Of a stretch of 64,000 nt of DNA, positions 63,371-64,000 are shown piece by piece; within the stretch, counting starts at the first letter, position 1, and each line of letters opens with the position of its first letter. A model generated the notes under the pieces. It saw only the letters and a list, made by a program, of their open reading frames with translations. It made no database searches and was not told where the DNA came from. Origin of the DNA: SAR324 cluster bacterium (GTDB taxonomy: Bacteria; SAR324; NAC60-12); the NCBI GenBank assembly GCA_015231825.1, contig JADGAV010000007.1, forward strand, positions 167,313 to 231,312. The letters are read 5' to 3'. A program made the translations under genes and the position numbers.

Positions 63371-64000
63371 TTGGATCTCCTTGTATTCAGTTGAGAGTTT
63401 GTTCATAAAAAGTGCTATTAAAATTTTCACGATGGTTAGATAACGTCTCTATCGATGGAGACTTTTTTTGATAGAAAAATCGCCTGGTCCAGCCATTCCC
63501 AAAAATTGACGACCTGGTCAGTTGAAATAACCGGGAATGATCCCGGTATTGTGCTGGATCGCTCCTAAAATCTTCAGCCATGCTGCCGCCGGTGCAGGTA
63601 TTTCACCAGGTTCCAACGATTTCGGCAATGCCTCAGCACCCAACTGATTTCATGCAATTCCAACACACGGAAATTAAATGACCTTTTCACAATATAGTCG
63701 ATCCGTCAATAAGTTTCTCGCCCGTGACTAGATCTCATTCTAACCCCATGTCTGAACCAATTGATGAAAAAACAGACTTCCTCTTTAAGATAATGAACAA
63801 AAAAATAGTCAAACAAATCACTGTCCCACTCGTGAATCAAAAATTGATGACCCTCCCGTCAATTTATTTGGGGACATAATACTATTTTGACTCTAAACAG
63901 ATGATGATTAAAATGAAAGCAGAAATATTTTCACCATGTGCTTTCGCGGTGGTCTGATTTGTCCCCTTATTTTGCTTGCCTCGATCGACTATCACCGAAG
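63371..64000. other. Region upstream of tctC to the window edge
   Basis: 630 bp. A perfect ACCGGGA/TCCCGGT hairpin with ATGA loop lies at 63530-63547. A 43-codon protein-like frame without a clear start spans 63518-63649 on the minus strand, and the GGGGACA motifs are at 63870-63882 and inverted at 63960-63966. I see no complete gene. It presumably contains the tctC promoter. Confidence 0.45.
63870..63966. repeat. Inverted GGGGACA motif pair
   Basis: GGGGACATAATAC at 63870-63882 and TGTCCCC at 63960-63966, facing each other 78 bp apart, matching the motifs at 59268-59303. This suggests the ends of a decayed repeat element at the right side of the TTT operon. Confidence 0.4.

Noticed and set aside
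63518..63649. 43-codon protein-like frame on the minus strand
   Set aside because: Only a TTG start is possible and another frame over the same bases is equally protein-like; not listed as a gene.
1..64000. tRNA, rRNA, RNase P, tmRNA or CRISPR
   Set aside because: I saw no sequence with the needed arms, conserved cores or regularly spaced repeats on reading; absence should be confirmed by a covariance-model search.

Overview
The window reads as a piece of a Gram-negative, proteobacterium-like chromosome with low-to-moderate GC. It carries an O-antigen-ligase-type polymerase, a GT39 glycosyltransferase, many exported binding proteins, lipoprotein-type signals, a TRAP and a tripartite tricarboxylate (TTT) transporter, and the tig-clpP-clpX order. 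Such an assortment fits free-living, often marine, proteobacterial lineages (delta- or SAR324-like); that placement is a guess from gene content. I recognised no rRNA, tRNA, CRISPR array, complete transposon or phage.

Layout. 0-3 kb (minus): moeA, a cysteine hydrolase and fdhD, a molybdoenzyme/formate-dehydrogenase maturation group. 3.1-6.1 kb: a DUF1127 gene divergent from a GcvA-like LysR regulator with a palindrome between them, then a cupin + Gfo/Idh/MocA pair. 6.4-10.4 kb: an unrecognised helical protein, a ThDP enzyme and a small acidic protein. 10.8-15.7 kb: an EamA transporter and a SNF2 helicase + SWIM protein operon. 16-20.5 kb: a membrane-anchored NMT1-like binding protein, a sensor kinase and a hybrid kinase with two receiver domains, apparently one signalling unit. 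20.5-23.3 kb: a YbdK-type carboxylate-amine ligase and an O-antigen ligase-like protein. 23.6-28.9 kb: a 677-aa unknown, a SPOR protein, a second helical unknown (paralogue of the one at 6.5 kb) and a secreted unknown. 28.9-32.0 kb is almost gene-free, with one tiny lipoprotein. 32-45.5 kb (plus): a secreted protein made of a duplicated domain, TPR, YhbY, metG, tig-clpP-clpX, a PfkB kinase, a U32 peptidase, a secreted unknown, GT39 and a HAD phosphatase. 45.5-53.4 kb (minus): an IclR-controlled catabolic module (tandem cyclase, cupin, SDR, DctP-DctM-DctQ TRAP, HpaI-type aldolase). 53.6-64 kb: YceH, a hybrid kinase, an NAD-binding protein, an amidohydrolase and a TTT transporter operon with an embedded BMP-like protein.

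How the genes work together. The right third is a set of exchangeable uptake-plus-catabolism cassettes; their boundaries carry short repeated motifs (GGGGACA, TACAAGCCTG), hairpins and small gene remnants that suggest past shuffling. The centre is conserved housekeeping (protein folding, proteolysis, translation). The most novel material is the lineage-specific protein set: the two paralogous helical proteins with a shared upstream TGGCAC-type motif, the 677-aa protein convergent with the SPOR gene, the duplicated-domain secreted protein, and the three-gene binding-protein/kinase/hybrid-kinase operon.
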